This document shows positions 37,125 to 49,015 of a DNA stretch of 64,000 nt, piece by piece (the stretch's first letter is position 1; each line of letters opens with the position of its first letter). The DNA comes from Streblospio benedicti (Eukaryota; Annelida; Polychaeta; Spionida; Spionidae). The notes under the pieces are model-generated. The model did no database searches. It was not told where the DNA came from and was given only the letters and a program-made list of their open reading frames with translations. The position numbers and the translations under genes were made by a program. The stretch is taken from the NCBI GenBank assembly GCA_019095985.1, contig CM032662.1, forward strand, positions 7,533,961 through 7,597,960, written 5' to 3'.

Positions 37125-38278
37125 TGAGTCATTGATATGTACGCTTCATAGCATACGATATTTATCATAGAGTGATCGGATATTAGCAATTAACGTGCTC
37201 TGTAATAATCGGGCAGTCGTTGTATCCGTCATTTGCGCTTGTTGGGTGACTATTTTTTTTACACAGGTAGGCCTACTATGTTTTTTTTTCTGCCGTTGTT
37301 TAAATACATTATTGTGCTGTTGTATTCAGTCTACTCTTCAAATATTGTTCGTAATGATTTGCTGGTATCTTTTTCTGGCTTTGTCATCGGCTTTGGCAGG
37401 TTGTGTTGTGTATCATCCTGAATTTTGAATAGGGTTTGGTTTCGTCTATATGAATACTATTTTAAAATGTGTGTTTTCCCCGTATGTGTATCATGAGGCT
37501 TAAAACCAGGAACGAATCCATGCTTTGGTGGGTTGGGGTGGGTGTGTGTGTAAAGAAAGAGAATCCTTATAAATTTAAAAGCAACATAACGCATATGCTT
37601 TTGAAATTCTGTGTGCTCTCGCGTACATTCCCAGCCATTTTAAGGTTTTCTCTTTAATTGTGTTTTTCCACCTTTGATGAATGTATGAATTTTCATCTGT
37701 TTTTTTAAATCTTTTATTTAGTTTAGAACTTAGTTTCTAATATTTGCGCCATTTACATTACATGGCCTCGTCAGGAATCAACTAACTTACAAAATTAACT
37801 TACAAAATTATATTATTACACTGAATTGTTACTGAAGTACTTAAAGCTACTTAAGACTATTATCCGGGGAGACTAGCGCAAATGCGTATAAAACCACTGT
37901 GTTTAATCATTTTAAGACTGGCGATTGGTTATATGTTAGAATATACACTGTAGTGATAAATTGTGTGGATACTTTCCACCACGAATTCTTTACGAGTGGA
38001 ATAATGCCTTCCGGTTTTTGGAAAGTTTTTGTATAGCCCCACTTGTTGGAAGTCGTGGACTTGCTTTCTTCCCAGAAAATTTATTGTATCGCTATCAAGG
38101 GAGAATTTGTTAAAGCATTCCACCCTAGCTCTGCTCACTATGGATTTACAGTGTTTCAAGAGGCTCTTGAACAGTTAATCTCTTCAAAAGAAAGCCCCTG
38201 CCGTAGTTTATTACGAGAGTGCCAGGTGATAAATACCTCGTGAAGCCCCAGGTGGACAGCTTTAACATAATCATTCTA

Positions 38279-38459
38279 TCCTGGCACAGATCCAGGGGGG
38301 GGGGGCACAGGGGGCGCGCGGCCATCCCCTTTTCCAACAAAATACTTCATTTTCGTAGAGTTTTTGCCATATCCGCCATCGATCGCACATACGAAACCCA
38401 TGAAATCCCATAGGTGCGGCACCCCCCTTTCCAAAAACCTGGATCTGCCATTGCACAGG
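38279..38459. repeat. MITE-like element with GATCCAGG ends
   Basis: The left end CCTGGCACAGATCCAGG and the right end CCTGGATCTGCCATTGCAC are roughly inverted, with G-rich and C-rich runs just inside each. Fragments with the same ...AAACCTGG... pattern occur near 19920-19955, 25300 and 60790. Confidence 0.55.
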
Positions 38460-39417
38460 ACCAAACAACAAATCAATTGCAAGCTTTATAAAGCTGGGAT
38501 ATATGACAGACATAGACGGCTATAGTCAAGCTTTTTTGTCACAGTATACATCAGTACACCGCAACAAATTAGGGTACATCATGGTTCGATTCTCGAGCTA
38601 CATTTCATCACATCAAATTCCTAATTTTCCAAATTTTGTTGCACACTGATCGCCTTATCAATATGGCTATGCCTGTCCAAGAGCTAATGCTCACTAAAAC
38701 CATAGAAGCAAGTATGGAAACTTAATGTACTAACTTATTAGCACAACCAAAAAAATTTTTAAGGGTGGAGGTGGGGAAGTGGAAGGAAAAGATGTGACTA
38801 AAAAACCCCACAATTGGGACAAATTTACAAAACATGCACATTTGCCGAACATGTGCATTTACACGATGAATCTATAGAAACGTATTGAATTCCCAGACGA
38901 CCGTTTAGTCGTAGTAACTACGGGATAAACAAATAATAAATCAACGATGCGACATAACAGGTCACCAACCACCAAATGTAAACTGCACTTTGTACAAATT
39001 AAAAAGTAATTTTTGTAGACAAAAATTCAGATTTTTAATTTGATACTACGTTGAAATTATGTCTTGCTTGTTTTGAGAAAATAAACGCGCGAATAAGTGA
39101 AAATGGTGACAAGCAGCACAAGGAGGCTGCTGCCAACGTTTATTTGAGAAAAAGTTGGGGGTCTAAAAACCGACAAAAAACCCCAACCAAGACATAATTA
39201 CAACTTACAACTTGAAAAGTGAAGTGTGAATTATAACAGTGTACACAAGAACTACTGGACTGGCTGCAATGTACATTTGATTAGGATAACCATAAAGACC
39301 AGGCCTAATAAAAACACATGACATAATTTAATAATATTCTAGTTTGTTACTCAATTGAAAAACTATATTAACGTGGAGATAAAAATTATTAAAAAATACA
39401 TGGTATATAAGCAGACT

Positions 39418-39517
39418 NNNNNNNNNNNNNNNNNNNNNNNNNNNNNNNNNNNNNNNNNNNNNNNNNNNNNNNNNNNNNNNNNNNNNNNNNNNNNNNNNNN
39501 NNNNNNNNNNNNNNNNN
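39418..39517. other. Assembly gap (100 N)
   Basis: A placeholder gap of exactly 100 N separates the contig with copy B from the contig with copy C. It lies close to the midpoint of the large inverted repeat. Confidence 0.98.
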
Positions 39518-39993
39518 TGTCTATTATAAATGGATTGTTTCAATAGAAAAACAAGGGAAGGGACTATCAGAATGCATAGAACACATCGTATTGCTTTTGT
39601 GTAGGCATGGTTGTTCAGCCACCGAACATAACTGCGAAAACAAAACTTAATATTTCATCCTGAGTTTATAAAAAAGCATTGTGCTAGCCGGGAAATGTGC
39701 CGACTACTTGAGGGGTTGGTTGTAGTACAAACTGAAAGGTTTCAGCTATTTGATTTACCCATAAAACAACCAGCAGCTTTAGAAAATTCAATTGACAACA
39801 TGCGTGCACCACTATTGCGCTAGCATGACTACAAATGACGGACAGAGTACCTTCAAAGGCAAAAAAAGTAAAATTTCACCTATTAGACACAGGGAGAACC
39901 GGTACAACGACTGATTATCCAAGACCACATCGAACGGGATAATCCAATTGCTGGACAGAAATAAACTATGCAGCGTCCATATGAAGAACTCAC

Positions 39994-40159
39994 CTCGGCA
40001 CAAGCATCGGCAAAAGCCACATTGGCGGGTGTCTGCTTCGTTCACCAATCGGAGAACAGGCGTCGGCGGCGGTGGTGGCGTCGGCGGCGTCGCGGTCTGT
40101 CGGAACGCATTTGGTGAACGTGTTCTAAAAATCGTTTGTGTTCGAGGCACTGGTACCAA
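39994..40159 (-). other. Candidate first exon, GC-rich
   Basis: On the minus strand an ATG-led open frame (MVPVPRTQTIFRTRSPNAF...) runs through a CpG-rich, proline-rich stretch to a consensus donor (GCCGAG|GTGAGT). The rest of the surrounding 3 kb is AT-rich and has no matching exon. It could be a promoter-proximal exon of a gene I cannot see, or chance. Confidence 0.25.
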
Positions 40160-40199
40160 AGACCCTGTCAGTACCAGTTACAAATACGCCGCAATATAA

Positions 40200-43189
40200 A
40201 TAGAGACCACAGCAGGTTTTAAACCCGCCTTACACGTTAAGCGATATGGGTAATTTTGGACAAGTTTGCCAAAAGTATTTTGAAACGAATTTGCTAAAAA
40301 AATACTTTATAACCTCTTTTCTGTTTTTGAACATGTAAATCTGTGTAATGCAACAGACATTTTTCTGTAGCATGAGTTACTAAGCCAAACTAACTGTTAT
40401 ACATGCAAATGTTCTGTGACCCTTCGGCGCAATACAACTGTGACCCTTCAAACAATTTTTAACAAAACCGAGTATTGGTCATCCTTTTTCAACATTTGAG
40501 AGCGGGCCTTTAAGCCCCGTGCAGTTTCACAGACCTGCTGTGCACATAGAAAGCTCTAAAATGACACCATAAGGGCCTCTCTGCCTCCAGCCTGGCATGA
40601 TCCACGCCTCGTTGAAGTTACACCACGGGTGGGAGTCACGTACTGCGCAGACCAGTGAACGGGTACTATACGGAGACGCGAACTTGAACCCCTTCCTTTC
40701 CCGGTCACCTGCCTACGTATTTAGACGTGGGCTCGACGAACTACATCTACTTTCCAAGCTCTTTCTAATAGTGACAGTCTCGTTGCTACGCCTGAGAATA
40801 ACAGTAACAGAGAATGACGCCTAATAGCAACATCCGTAGCACGCGTTGGTGAGCACATGACAAAACGCATGTTGCCTGGATATGTCGCCTGTCTGTTACA
40901 ACACCAAAACCGTATGTGGCGTGGTTCTATTTAATTTGTTTAGGATTGATTTAAGTCCTTCGCAAGTTTCCCCGATGATGAAAATGTTGTCACTCGCGTG
41001 CTAATCAAGCTCATCCATTCACTATTATTGACTTGTATTGTTGACTTTGAATTAATCGTAATGGGACTAACTCTTGGTCGGCAGTTTAGCGAGACAAAGT
41101 TCGTAAGGCTACCACCAAACGACAATACACTCGTAAAGTGGTCAAATCAGGATACAGCCATGATAATTGAATTACTAAATTTATTCAGAACATAAACAAT
41201 CATCATATAGCCCTATTGTTAAATTGAATAGCCACCTTAATGCATTATATAAATATACAGAATGCCGTCGTGGATTGCGCAGGGAGGGTAAATATCTGTC
41301 CTACTTTCCTTATATTTATGAAAATCGTATGCACATTAGAGGAAGTTTTCCAGATGTATGGTGACAAAATATCCCTTTGATACATTTCAAACATTCGAAG
41401 ACAATACCTAATTCCAGCTCCTACACGAATATATTCTCTATAGTGTATATATGTGGTTTTATTTTTCTGTTGTATTCTACTGCCAAGTAAAAAAAGCAGT
41501 TCGTAAAGATTCATCTGTTGAGTAAATTATTAACGGAATTTAAGAATAGTAATAACAATAATAACTATATGCAGTATGACAATTTTGAATACATATTTGG
41601 TTAAGTTCGTTCTTAGGCACACCATTTACTGGCCAGAATGATCTGTGGCTAAAAAAAACATTGTCAAAGTTATTTCATTGTCATATCTCACGGCTAGATA
41701 CGATATATGTATGGACTTGTAAATGCAGCGTAAAGTTTAAAGCCGTGAAACCAACGATGGTATTAATCATACTGGCATATCTCACCACCACACCCACACA
41801 GATGTTGACTTTATCTATAATGGACCCCATTGTATATGCCGTTTACCTCTGCACTTAGGAAAAATTCCACAAATAAAGATACAAAATTTTCAAAGTCTTT
41901 GACAAATACATTAGGCTACCCTCGGAATACATGTTAATTTTTTATATTGACCCTCAAATATTAAGCCGTATTTAATTGAGCTCCTAATGGACGTTAAAAA
42001 GCAGCCTGGAAGAAAGATAATATTTACTGTGCCCTTGGCACCTCTCTTTATTAATAATGGCAGGCCCCTGGCCATACTCTAAGTTGAATTCCGCGAGTTA
42101 AATGGGAATAAATAACTGACTGCGAAGTGCGGTGGTCAATACTTTATAGAATGTTCGTGTATCCTTCGGCCGTTTATGTGACATTGCAGATATTATTGCG
42201 AAATGTCTGTACACGGAGGGTTCCGTCCAATGGATTAATGGAAAAAAATAAACAGAAGACATCGCTGAAATTTCAATTTAAACCAGTTTGGATTCTTTCA
42301 CCAATTTTCATTAGCTCATGCATATGATCATTAAGTAATAAGAGGCCTTCCCACCACGAAGCTTGAAACGATTATTTATCAGGTCACCACATAGATTTTT
42401 TTGAGTTTTATATTTTTTGTTTGTAAGTCCCCCCCCCCACACACCTTTTATTACTGCATTATGCATTCCATACTATGAATTTTGTAAATGTTTGGAACAC
42501 TTTCCCTGTACGATAAATTAGTACATTTTCAGATAGAGCTTAGGAGTTCTTTTGTGGTAATTAAAAATACTATGTATAGGAAAAATGCTTTTCCATTTGA
42601 AAAAACCCGCACAAATTAGTATCATATTAAGAGCAAGCATTTGGAAAGTGGAAATACATTATTAATATTATGATGGTCTGAAATCAGAAAATGGCAGGGA
42701 TAATGTGAAATCCTGACACCATAAATGCAAACACATAATAGTATCCTTTTCTATAAAACAAATTAGAGTCATGTATACAATCTAGAGGTGCAATGATTGT
42801 ACTATTGCCATTTTACTGAAATTCGCATAGCTTTATTTTCAACCAATACAAAACAAACAAATGAGACCTCTTGTTAGACCGTAAAATAAAACCAGCCACA
42901 AATTGTGACCGGTCATAAATTACTTGTACATTAACGTAATTGTGATCAGGCCCACCAGAATGGTCTAGATGCCGTAAAATTTATACACTGTAAATTATAA
43001 CAGAGTACACTACATATTGGACGGTTGGCATCTGCTCAGAGCCCCCACACGCCTTTGTCGCCATAATAGGCCTATGGTGCAACTAGAGAGCTTTCAACAT
43101 ACACTACAATGGTCCCCCTCTCTCTAAGGCCAACCTAGCCTGACCCAAGCCTCGTCGAAGTTGGACCTCGAGTGGGCTCACATGCCAAC
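40200..43189. other. Intergenic stretch between gap and right arm
   Basis: I see no supported gene. A block at about 40600-40650 (GCCTCGTTGAAGTT...GGGTGGGAGTCAC) resembles 43150-43180 (GCCTCGTCGAAGTTGGACC...GTGGGCTCAC), a diverged dispersed repeat. Confidence 0.35.
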
Positions 43190-45341
43190 CATACGAGCGG
43201 TTTCTGAATGTGTGCAAAAACGCAGCCATAACATTGGGTTTACAGTAGTATGTGGAACTATAATTGACGTGTCAGAGCAGGGGTAGTGGTGCTCCAACTC
43301 GTCCACGTGAAACAGACGAGACCGGCACCTCCCGCCCGCCACGTTACATTTAATTGTACTTTTTATGCACATCAAATAACGTGGGTTATGTACTGAAACG
43401 TGACGCAAACGGGCCAACGGAGCTTTATGCACACCCGCCCTGGGCGAGACGGTGTTGCAGGTTCTTAAATTTTAATATCCACCGAAACTGTTTTGCAATA
43501 TCTGTCTTGCAATATCTGCGTGGCTTATTATGTCATAAAGTTGTGAACACAATCACAACACCCACAGCAAGCTGCTGTCAAAAATGGTCACTCGATGTAA
43601 TATCGGCTGGGGTCAAAAGCAAGTTTTGAAAACGTATAGCTATTGAGCCCTTGATGTTCAGGGTGAAAATGGTCACCATAATGATGAAAATTCATGTATT
43701 GAAGGACATTATACAAATCACTCTCTTACATGTTTGTTGAATTTAACGAATAATTCTGTGGCATTTCAGGTGTTCATTGAAAAGGTTACAACTTAAATTG
43801 AGCTGATTGATTAGCATTGAGGTTTTCAATATGAATTGATACAGAATAGATTATATTAATATTGATCTATATGCATGTTGTTGGCCGGGTTGTGATAATC
43901 CTGTACCAATGTAATGTCTAATATGCAATGGATAAGATCTATATTGAAAATAATAACACTTCTCATCATTCTCTGTTCTACTGCCACGCTGCGCGTCCAA
44001 ATTTCCCCACCCAACCACTCCCAAATGCCTCCTTGTTTCCCCCATGCTCCTCGCAACTTCCTTTCATCTACCTCTCACCAGCCCTGCAATCACACCTCAT
44101 TCCTATAACGGTCGCCTCAGCCAACCGAGGCTATTAACCGGCTGATCACCTATCAACTTTCCTTTCATCTCATATTAGCAATTCATCCTCTCAACACCTT
44201 TCCTCTTCATACATTGATCTCCTCCAATAAATTGTTAAAATGAGCCTCATTGCACAAGGGCAATATTTATATTTTCTACTTCATTTATCAACCTCCTTCA
44301 TCTAGTTTAGGTTAATAAAATTTATGATGCCAAACCGTATTGTTCTTGTTTCATTTCTAAAACTTATTACGATCCTCATTAACCTCACAATGAACTCGAC
44401 CTGTGATGTTATTTGGGCATATCTGAATTCCTCCTGTCCAGAAATATGATATGAGTTTTAGTTTCTTTTGATTTCCAGTAATTAAATATGTGTTTGTAAA
44501 ACATATAGATGATTTTTAAGTCTTTTTATTTCCATCCTAACACGTCAATATACGATTCTTCAATGGACTCAGTTGTGTAGCAAATGAATCTATTATTAAT
44601 ATAAGTGTCCGCAATATTACGTTAAAATGTGTGTGGGACCTTTGTGTGCTTCTGTGGCCGAGTGGTTAGGGAGTCCGACTCGTGATAGGTTCGATTTCCC
44701 GTCGGGTCTGGTCGTGGGTGTTGAGCAAACTCATCCCTTAACAGTTGCACACTGCTCTGTGGCACCTAAACGTGAATTAGGTACAAGTCATTGGGTTGAA
44801 CGAGTGAATCAGTGATCGTGTGGGTGATTAGCATTGTGCGCTGAATGTGCTGCCGATGCAATCATATGAGAAATGACCAATTGATGATCAATGAGTGGCC
44901 AATGACCTGGTGTAAATTGTAAAGTCGTGAGAGCAAGACTTGGATCATGACTATAAACCACCATATTTACATTTACACTCGTATAACCACTGCTTCTATA
45001 CGTTAATCAGAGTATGTGCGACATCAACATCAAATAGTTTCGTGACAATCAGGCAATTTGTTGACTTACTAAACACCAAATGGTGACAATTAGAGAATTT
45101 GAATAGGAAATGATATAACAAATACACACAAATCTCACCCGGTTTGTGACTATAATCATAGGCGAGATGAATCAGTACTTGATGTCATTTTTAATCATCT
45201 TTTTAATGCTTCTTTTACTTCATTTTAAATTATTTTTTATGCTGTTTCGTTGTGGATGTGTCATGATTTGATGAATTCTATCGATAACTGAAAGCTTTAA
45301 CTTACTCACTCGCTCACTAACTCACTCACTCACTCACTCAA

Positions 45342-45376
<35 letters not shown>

Positions 45377-45945
45377 ATATTTTTTTCCAACAAATACAAA
45401 GCATTTATTTTATTTCATATCCATTCTTTATACTACAACATTAAATATCAATTGAACTTTGATTTTTTTTTCTAAAAAAATCGTGATGAAAAACTCAAAA
45501 CTTTTATATTGTAACATAATTCATGACATATGTATTAATTACTAAAGCCTATTAGCTATTATTTAAAAAAATAATATTATCTATCACTAGTGAATTCGTT
45601 ACAAAATAGCATATATAAACTTTTGTAAGTGTTCACAGGGATAGTCTTTTTTTCTTTATCTTCTCGAGCCAGAACTTCTATATTTATTAATACCTTACCA
45701 ATAGATAAAAAAAATACTATAAGAACAAATTTGGAATTTAGAAGACTTATACGGTAATTGAATTAGATTAAATTAATTATGTGATATTCTTTCAACAAAT
45801 ACTTGCAATACTTCATATATATAATGTACATATGTCTCCCCATGTTAATAAATGTAGTGTATAATCACATAAAAGCTTTTATCATCGCATTTAATCAATA
45901 TCTTTATAAAACAATATGCCGACATTTAAAAATAGATAAACATAC
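43190..45945. repeat. Right arm of large inverted repeat
   Basis: It is the reverse complement of 32307-33990, carrying the same SINE and the same (AATA)n/(CACT)n tract (45300-45375). A segment of about 1.05 kb (43440-44484) is present only here. It lies about 3.1 kb upstream of the copy C start codon, mirroring the left arm and copy B. Confidence 0.85.
44649..44977 (+). repeat. tRNA-derived SINE (right arm)
   Basis: The A-box region is TGGCCGAGTGGTTAGGGAG and the B-box GGTTCGATTTCC. It shares its body and tail with the left-arm copy. The flanking sequence also matches on both sides, so the two share one insertion event. Confidence 0.85.
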
Positions 45946-47249
45946 ACAGAAAAAATAGTGGAAGGGATATATATTAAAGTGAAGAAGGCTAGTCCCAACG
46001 GAACGGACGGGTTTGACCTGCCTCAAGCCTGTCTGCCCTTACTGAGGGAAGAGGGTAATGGGGGGGGGGGGGGGGACCACACCACCTGGAATCTCTATGT
46101 GCGAAGTTGTTTGTAATGACAGCCTCCTTTCGTGAACAGGGCAGCCGTTAGCTGTTGAATATTTGGAAGTGACTTTTTTTTAGTTTATTGTAGTTGTTTA
46201 AATGAATTTATTATTGAATTACATAGAGTTTAATTATCCATTAGCACCGTATCACATAAATTAGCTCACATAGTGAATTGCATTTATTTATATGTATACA
46301 TGTAATATATAACGCACTTTTCTCGCACTGCACCACACAGGCAATATTTCCTAATCCATACTGACCTAAACTGTCATATTAGGGAGAATGCGTTGAATAA
46401 AAGTGATAGATTAGTAACGTTATTAGTAGAAGACACTCATAACATATGGGGACGCGCGTGGAAAGTTCTAAACATGACCAATACGCCACTCAACGTTCAT
46501 CTGACCCGAACTTTATGATAAGCATGGCTACTCATCTACGAACCATTAGAACATATATAAAAACTTTATATAATTATAGGAGTGAATTTTGATAAGTTTC
46601 GGCGAGCTTCGACGAGTTTCGATGTTAGTTTGTCCGGCGCAACCCTCGTCATTGGCGGGCCAACCTTGCACTAGCACGTTCTTAGGCTACGTGTACCTTC
46701 GGTGCTTATACTTTTAGAGGTACAAAAACGTTTACAAATGAAACTCAGCCCCGCTGTTTTGAAAGTCAGGCAGAAAATGCCAAGAAGAAAAAAATGTCAG
46801 AAACTTACGTAAACTCACTGTGGGGAGTTCAAATACATTATTCAAATATCCATTAGCACATTATCACATCAATTTCTTCCTAGCGCAAAGTATCAAATTT
46901 GAAATTAGGTTTGAAAAAACAAACAGACAAGCAATTTCATAAGACGTTGCATTAGCACGCAATTTTTAAGCTATGCCAATTTACATTGTTGAAACCACAG
47001 CCACGATGCCGGTACATTGCAAACTACGAGGCGCATGTTCCTCGCGAGAATGCTAAGTATACTCGACTTTTGTGAAGGTGAAACCTTCGCGTGCAGACGG
47101 CAGCATGCACGAAGATGTGGGAGGCGTGAATTGGACAGTGAACGCAGTCTCGGTTGGCCGTTGCTATTTTCCCCGCCGTTTGGCACTTGTCCTTGCATGT
47201 CACGTGCAAGTGTGGACGTATTTTTCCAATTAACTTGTTTTTTGCTAAA
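45946..47249. other. Intergenic stretch upstream of copy C
   Basis: I see no gene. A 13-base G-run lies near 46060. A patch at 47030-47230 is richer in GC and CpG and precedes the promoter. Confidence 0.3.
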
Positions 47250-47289
47250 GTTAAATGTATTTTAAATCTGTATGCCACAAAGAACTAAC

Positions 47290-47535
47290 TGAAAAGAACG
47301 CAAAGAACTGGTTGGCTGCCAAGACTCGCTCTCCCAGTGCTGATTTGACTCCTGAGATCTCTGCCGCTTGCCATTGGTCGAAGAGCAGACGGAAACCCCG
47401 ACTCACGTGACCAACAAACGCGCAAAATCAGCGGCAACTGAATCAGCAGTTTGGGGGTCGCCATGGACGTATTTGTGTATGTTTTGGTGTTACTATGGAT
47501 GTATGGTGTATATAAACCCGGGGGTCTGGGTGCTG
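47290..47535 (+). promoter_or_regulatory. Promoter of copy C
   Basis: TATATAAA at 47509-47516 lies in GGTGTATATAAACCCGGGGG. Upstream are CACGTG (47404-47409), CCATTGG (47370-47376) and GGCTGCCAA.ACTCGCTC, all in the same order as in copy B. The TATA box and the GGCAGACAACCACGAGACAA transcript start region fix the direction of transcription. Confidence 0.75.
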
Positions 47536-47537
47536 AG

Positions 47538-47591
47538 GCAGACAACCACGAGACAACAGAAGAAGAACGTGAGAAACCAACAGATCTAAGG
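47538..47591 (+). other. Non-coding first exon of copy C
   Basis: The region after the TATA box matches the copy B leader and ends at CTAAG|GTAGAA. The following exon begins at 48980 after ATTTTGCAG, giving 36 bases of 5' UTR before the ATG. The start site is inferred. Confidence 0.6.
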
Positions 47592-48480
47592 TAGAATTTT
47601 TTGTCATTTTATTTAATGTCAATGAATATCATTACATGGTAAAGTTTTAAAGCACAACTGGTTTTATCAAACAGGATACTAAATTGACGTTCACAATGAT
47701 TTTGTATGTTGAAAACGACTTCGTTTAGTGACCTATAACTTAAAACATGCCAAGTGAAATGAATATTGAAACTCTTGGCAGTAAATATCGACAATTGACG
47801 AACATTGTTATCTGAATTGCAAACCTTAGTTGGCATTGATTAACATAGCATATATAACAGTCTTGATTTGTACATGTAGTTGTTTTAATGGTTTGAAACG
47901 TTTGAAGATTGTTTTAATGACATTGAATCTATTGCTGGAAATGGTGGAAACATGGAGCTGAAATGGCTTTGTGGAAGACACATTGGTTGCCGCAAGTAAA
48001 ATGAGTTTATGTTTCCTAGTGATTCTCTCAGGATTGGTCTACATTAAACGTGGTTGGTTACACAATGGCGCATATATAGATTTGTTTAAATCAGTTAAAA
48101 AGAATGATAAGTGATCAACAGCACCGTAAATGTGTTCTGCGCAACAGATCAGTGGTCTAGAAAAGTAATAGAAATTCAGGAAACCTGTCTACTTCAGTTA
48201 TGTAATTCTCTTGGAAAGCATTGCTAGTAATTCAAGGTGCATTGGTAACTTTGGCTACACTATTGTCAGTTTACTTAAATTTTAAAGCTTTTAGTTCAAC
48301 AACAGTAGCGTGCAGTCAATCGTACAACTAAGCACGATACATAACCAATCAGAATGGAGTATCGGCTATGATTTATGCACAGAGTGATAGAATGGCCATA
48401 TTAAAATCCGTTTAAATTTGGTCGCAGTGTTGCATGAGCACTGCTGACTATAAGCCATTAACTAACGCCATGTGTGTATG

Positions 48481-48790
48481 CTTCCGTGGCCGAGTGCATA
48501 GGGAGTTGGACTCGTAACCAGAAGGTCGGATCTGGTGGTAAGTGTTGAGCAAAAGTACCTCTAACAGGTTGCGCACTGCTCCGTGGTACCTACACGTTAA
48601 ATAGGTACAGGTCAGGCGAGTGAACGCAAATGTGAATGAATAGCACGTCTGCGCAGCTACGGAGCAATTGTGCTGTATGCTCCCAAGGGAGTAGAGAAAG
48701 ATATAGTGTGATAAGGATACCAACGGCCTGGTGTGAATGTAAAGTCGTGAGAGCACTAGAATCATGACTATAAACCACCACATTTACATT
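48481..48790 (+). repeat. tRNA-derived SINE in intron 1 of copy C
   Basis: It is a more diverged member of the same family: head CTTCCGTGGCCGAGTG, middle GTGTTGAGCAAAA, tail GGCCTGGTGTGAATGTAAAG and ATAAACCACCACATTTACATTT. Copy B has no SINE in its matching intron. Confidence 0.8.
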
Positions 48791-49015
48791 TATATCAAAT
48801 TCCCAAAATATTTGATTTTGGACAATTATCATGTTGTATTAACATGATTGTGAATTCATGAAACAGTCTTTAGTAAATTACGGAAAATACCGAACATGCT
48901 TGAAAGCCCAGTAATGGTCTGTTAATATCATTTCAATTATATATGTATTCTATTTTTAGACTGTGTAGCTATTTTGCAGATTATCTCTTACGAGGAACGT
49001 AAACAGCGATCAAAC

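Noticed and set aside
38043-38243. Open stretch ending in GAGTGCCAG|GTGATA, protein-like in composition
   Set aside because: A stop lies just upstream, there is no acceptor or partner exon, and the family is unrecognised. It may be an old transposon piece.
41090-41195. NDNTLVKWSNQDTAMIIELLNLF, reminiscent of the Myb/SANT-like second protein of Harbinger elements
   Set aside because: Too short and without the other conserved positions. Proximity to a Harbinger relic alone is not enough.
44640-44730. Possible tRNA gene (A-box and B-box)
   Set aside because: No acceptor stem or anticodon arm can be formed, and the sequence continues into a shared SINE body.
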